A stretch of DNA of 17,391 nucleotides from Trichomonas tenax (Eukaryota > Parabasalia > Trichomonadida > Trichomonadidae), in contig JALKBU010001062.1 in assembly GCA_023091735.1 (NCBI GenBank), forward strand, positions 1 to 17,391. The letters run 5' to 3'. Made by a program: the position numbers and the translations under genes. The notes under the pieces are model-generated. The model made no database searches, was not told where the DNA came from, and worked only from the letters and a program-made list of their open reading frames with translations. Within the stretch, counting starts at the first letter, position 1, and every line of letters starts with the position of its first letter. Of the stretch, positions 16,061 to 17,391 are shown piece after piece.

Positions 16061-16434
16061 GGTGTTGGTTTGCCACGGCATCTTAGTGCGTCCCCACTGT
16101 AAACCATTCAATTTTGAATGGTTTATGGCATCCCCGACGAATTTTTATCAAGACTTCACGTCTCCAAATGAACTTCAGCGTTCCCGACGAAAACCCCAAC
16201 AAGAAGTGCTTTCTTCAGTGATTGTGCTTCGTACAAGTGCTGTTAAGCTTCTCCAACTCTCATCTTTAATAGGTGGGGGCTGCGCCCCATGAAAACACAT
16301 CGAAATTTTTCCGTATTTGTCGTTCATTTGGGGACGCGAAGCGTCACAAAAATTTCGTCTGGGACGCCATAAACTATTCAAAATTGAATTTTTTTCTGTG
16401 GGGACGCTCTGAGACGCCGTGGCAAAAAGCGTCC
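16061..16434. mobile_element. Short MITE-like element with GGGACGC subterminal motifs
   Basis: About 374 bp and conspicuously GC-richer than its surroundings. Arms 16069-16173 and 16322-16426 (105 bp each) are inverted copies, about 82% identical by eye, both starting TTTGCCACGGC and ending AAATGAAC. Directly outside lie CAAAAATTA at 16052-16060 and again at 16434-16442, so an 8- or 9-bp target duplication depending on which base ends the element. Versions of GCGTCCCC/GGGACGC recur at 16088, 16128, 16158, 16178, 16331, 16361, 16401, 16411 and 16429, converging from both ends. Such clustered subterminal motifs are transposase-binding sites in hAT and Mutator elements. There is no coding capacity. 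The superfamily is not settled. Confidence 0.7.
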
Positions 16435-16442
16435 AAAAATTA

Positions 16443-16875
16443 CGGTATTAATTGAGTGCATAGACAGTGTGTTATCATTTTTCACCACAAAAATATTGGG
16501 GCCAAAACCAAAAATCGAAGTTATTTTTGTACTCATGTATCTAAGCAAATACTTATTTCCCATTAAAATCCCTTCAAAAATTAAAAACCTTCGAAATCAT
16601 GATATTTCAATTAAGCAAAGTATGCTATTTCTATTTCAATGCTTAAAAAACGAAAATTATTTTTTTTGAATTAATTCAATTTAATTATTGGCTTAAAATG
16701 TATATCATTTAATAACATAAAGTTTTTCAAATTTTAAAATTTAATGAAAAATGATATTCAAAACAATAAATTCTTGTTTATTCAATTTTGAATTGAAACG
16801 GCTACCTTTTTAGATTTATTTTTCGACAACTTTTCCTCATAAAATTCAAAAAGATTTTTTAAAGAAAAGTAAAGT
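16443..16875. other. AT-rich spacer before the recombinase
   Basis: No gene. The frames at 16378-16563 and 16469-16669 run through low-complexity AT sequence and have no recognisable motif. Confidence 0.5.
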
Positions 16876-17391
16876 TTATATTATCGGTGTGATCTTTTGA
16901 GCTGCTTCTCGCATATTTACACCCGTGTAGCGAATATATACACTCGATTTCAACGACTCATAGATTTAATGGTATGATCTGGCACGCCCATAAGTGCCGC
17001 CTCATGAGCCACTTTTCTGAAACTATGTGCCGAATATGAAGAATCTTTGAACAAGGTATTAAAAGCAGATTTAATCCTTGATCGATATGTTGTTATTGCT
17101 TTTGGAAAAATATTGGACGTTTTGCAAATGTTTGGAAGAGATTTCAAATATTGAAGTCTGCGATCAAGCCAAAGATAGGGTGAATAGTTAGTGTTAGATC
17201 TTTCAATTAATATAGGAATGCCTTTGGAAGTCTGATCTGTTTTAGATCTTTTAACAAATAAGGTTAAAAAGGCAGTATTTTTCCTTCTACGGTGTAGTCC
17301 CGCGACCTTCATAACTTTTTATCTGATCAATATTTTTTCGATTTGAAAGTACTTTCATGTACTTATTGATAGTTGTCTATCCAGTGGTATA
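16876..17391 (-). pseudogene. Tyrosine recombinase (mobile-element integrase), C-terminal part, frameshifted, cut by window edge
   Basis: The minus-strand frame from 17312 contains the C-terminal catalytic half of a tyrosine recombinase. VKRSKTDQ (17253-17230 region) holds the beta-hairpin lysine. SAHSFRKVAHEAALMGV holds the His-x-x-Arg box (His codon 17025-17027, Arg codon 17016-17018), followed by DHTIKSMSR and then TGA 16950-16952. In the next frame the missing end follows at once: KSSVYIRYTGVNMREAA, with the likely nucleophile Tyr at 16927-16929, ending at TAA 16876-16878. The tryptophan codon expected after SMSR has lost one G. Upstream, the same frame has TAA 17319-17321 and TGA 17355-17357, so the N-terminal side is also broken or in another frame. 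Such enzymes move DIRS-, Ngaro- or Crypton-type and other YR elements by site-specific recombination. Which type is unknown. Confidence 0.8.

Noticed and set aside
1..17391. Spliceosomal introns and CRISPR arrays
   Set aside because: No trichomonad-type intron end (ACTAACACACAG) was found and the intact genes need no splicing; the spaced motifs at 10051-10177 are too short and degenerate for CRISPR repeats and the genome is eukaryotic.

Overview
The window looks like the nuclear genome of a trichomonad parabasalid, most likely Tritrichomonas or a close relative. Evidence: very AT-rich spacers, intronless genes, very short predicted 5' leaders, and matches to the trichomonad initiator (Inr, TCAYTWYTCATTA in Trichomonas vaginalis) just upstream of, or overlapping, several start codons. 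The organism call is inference; no search was run.

Intact genes: tRNA-Glu(UUC) at 1357-1428; a polypyrimidine-tract-binding-protein-like RNA-binding protein starting only 38 bp downstream of it (1467-2744, +); a coiled-coil protein of unknown role (9331-10026, -); prefoldin subunit 1 (10224-10598, +); and the Arp2/3 complex WD-repeat subunit ARPC1 (11932-13050, +). They serve translation, RNA processing, cytoskeletal folding and actin nucleation, and do not form a pathway. Prefoldin (actin/tubulin folding) and ARPC1 (actin branching) are functionally related neighbours, but that may be chance.

Broken genes lie between them. A protein kinase (3844-4767) keeps its catalytic residues and has four in-frame stops but no frameshift. 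A six-helix half of a major facilitator transporter runs in one frame into a piece of a large extracellular beta-sandwich-type protein (6797-9247) with three in-frame stops. Weaker, decayed protein-like stretches are at 2-376, 3271-3516, 4998-6118 and 13433-13742/15111-15268.

The right third is mobile-element territory. A 1,359-bp element (13743-15101) has 185-bp terminal inverted repeats about 98% identical and a near-perfect 9-bp target duplication, as in Mutator-like elements. A second, about 374-bp element (16061-16434) has about 82% identical 105-bp arms, repeated GGGACGC motifs and an 8- or 9-bp flanking duplication. A tyrosine recombinase fragment (16876-17391, -) is broken by a one-base deletion.

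The most unusual regulatory signal is a row of six copies of a TTGACATGTAAA-like motif, mostly about 20 bp apart, filling the 197-bp divergent spacer between the coiled-coil gene and prefoldin. Related copies are scattered at 243, 702, 861, 10778, 10924 and 13274.
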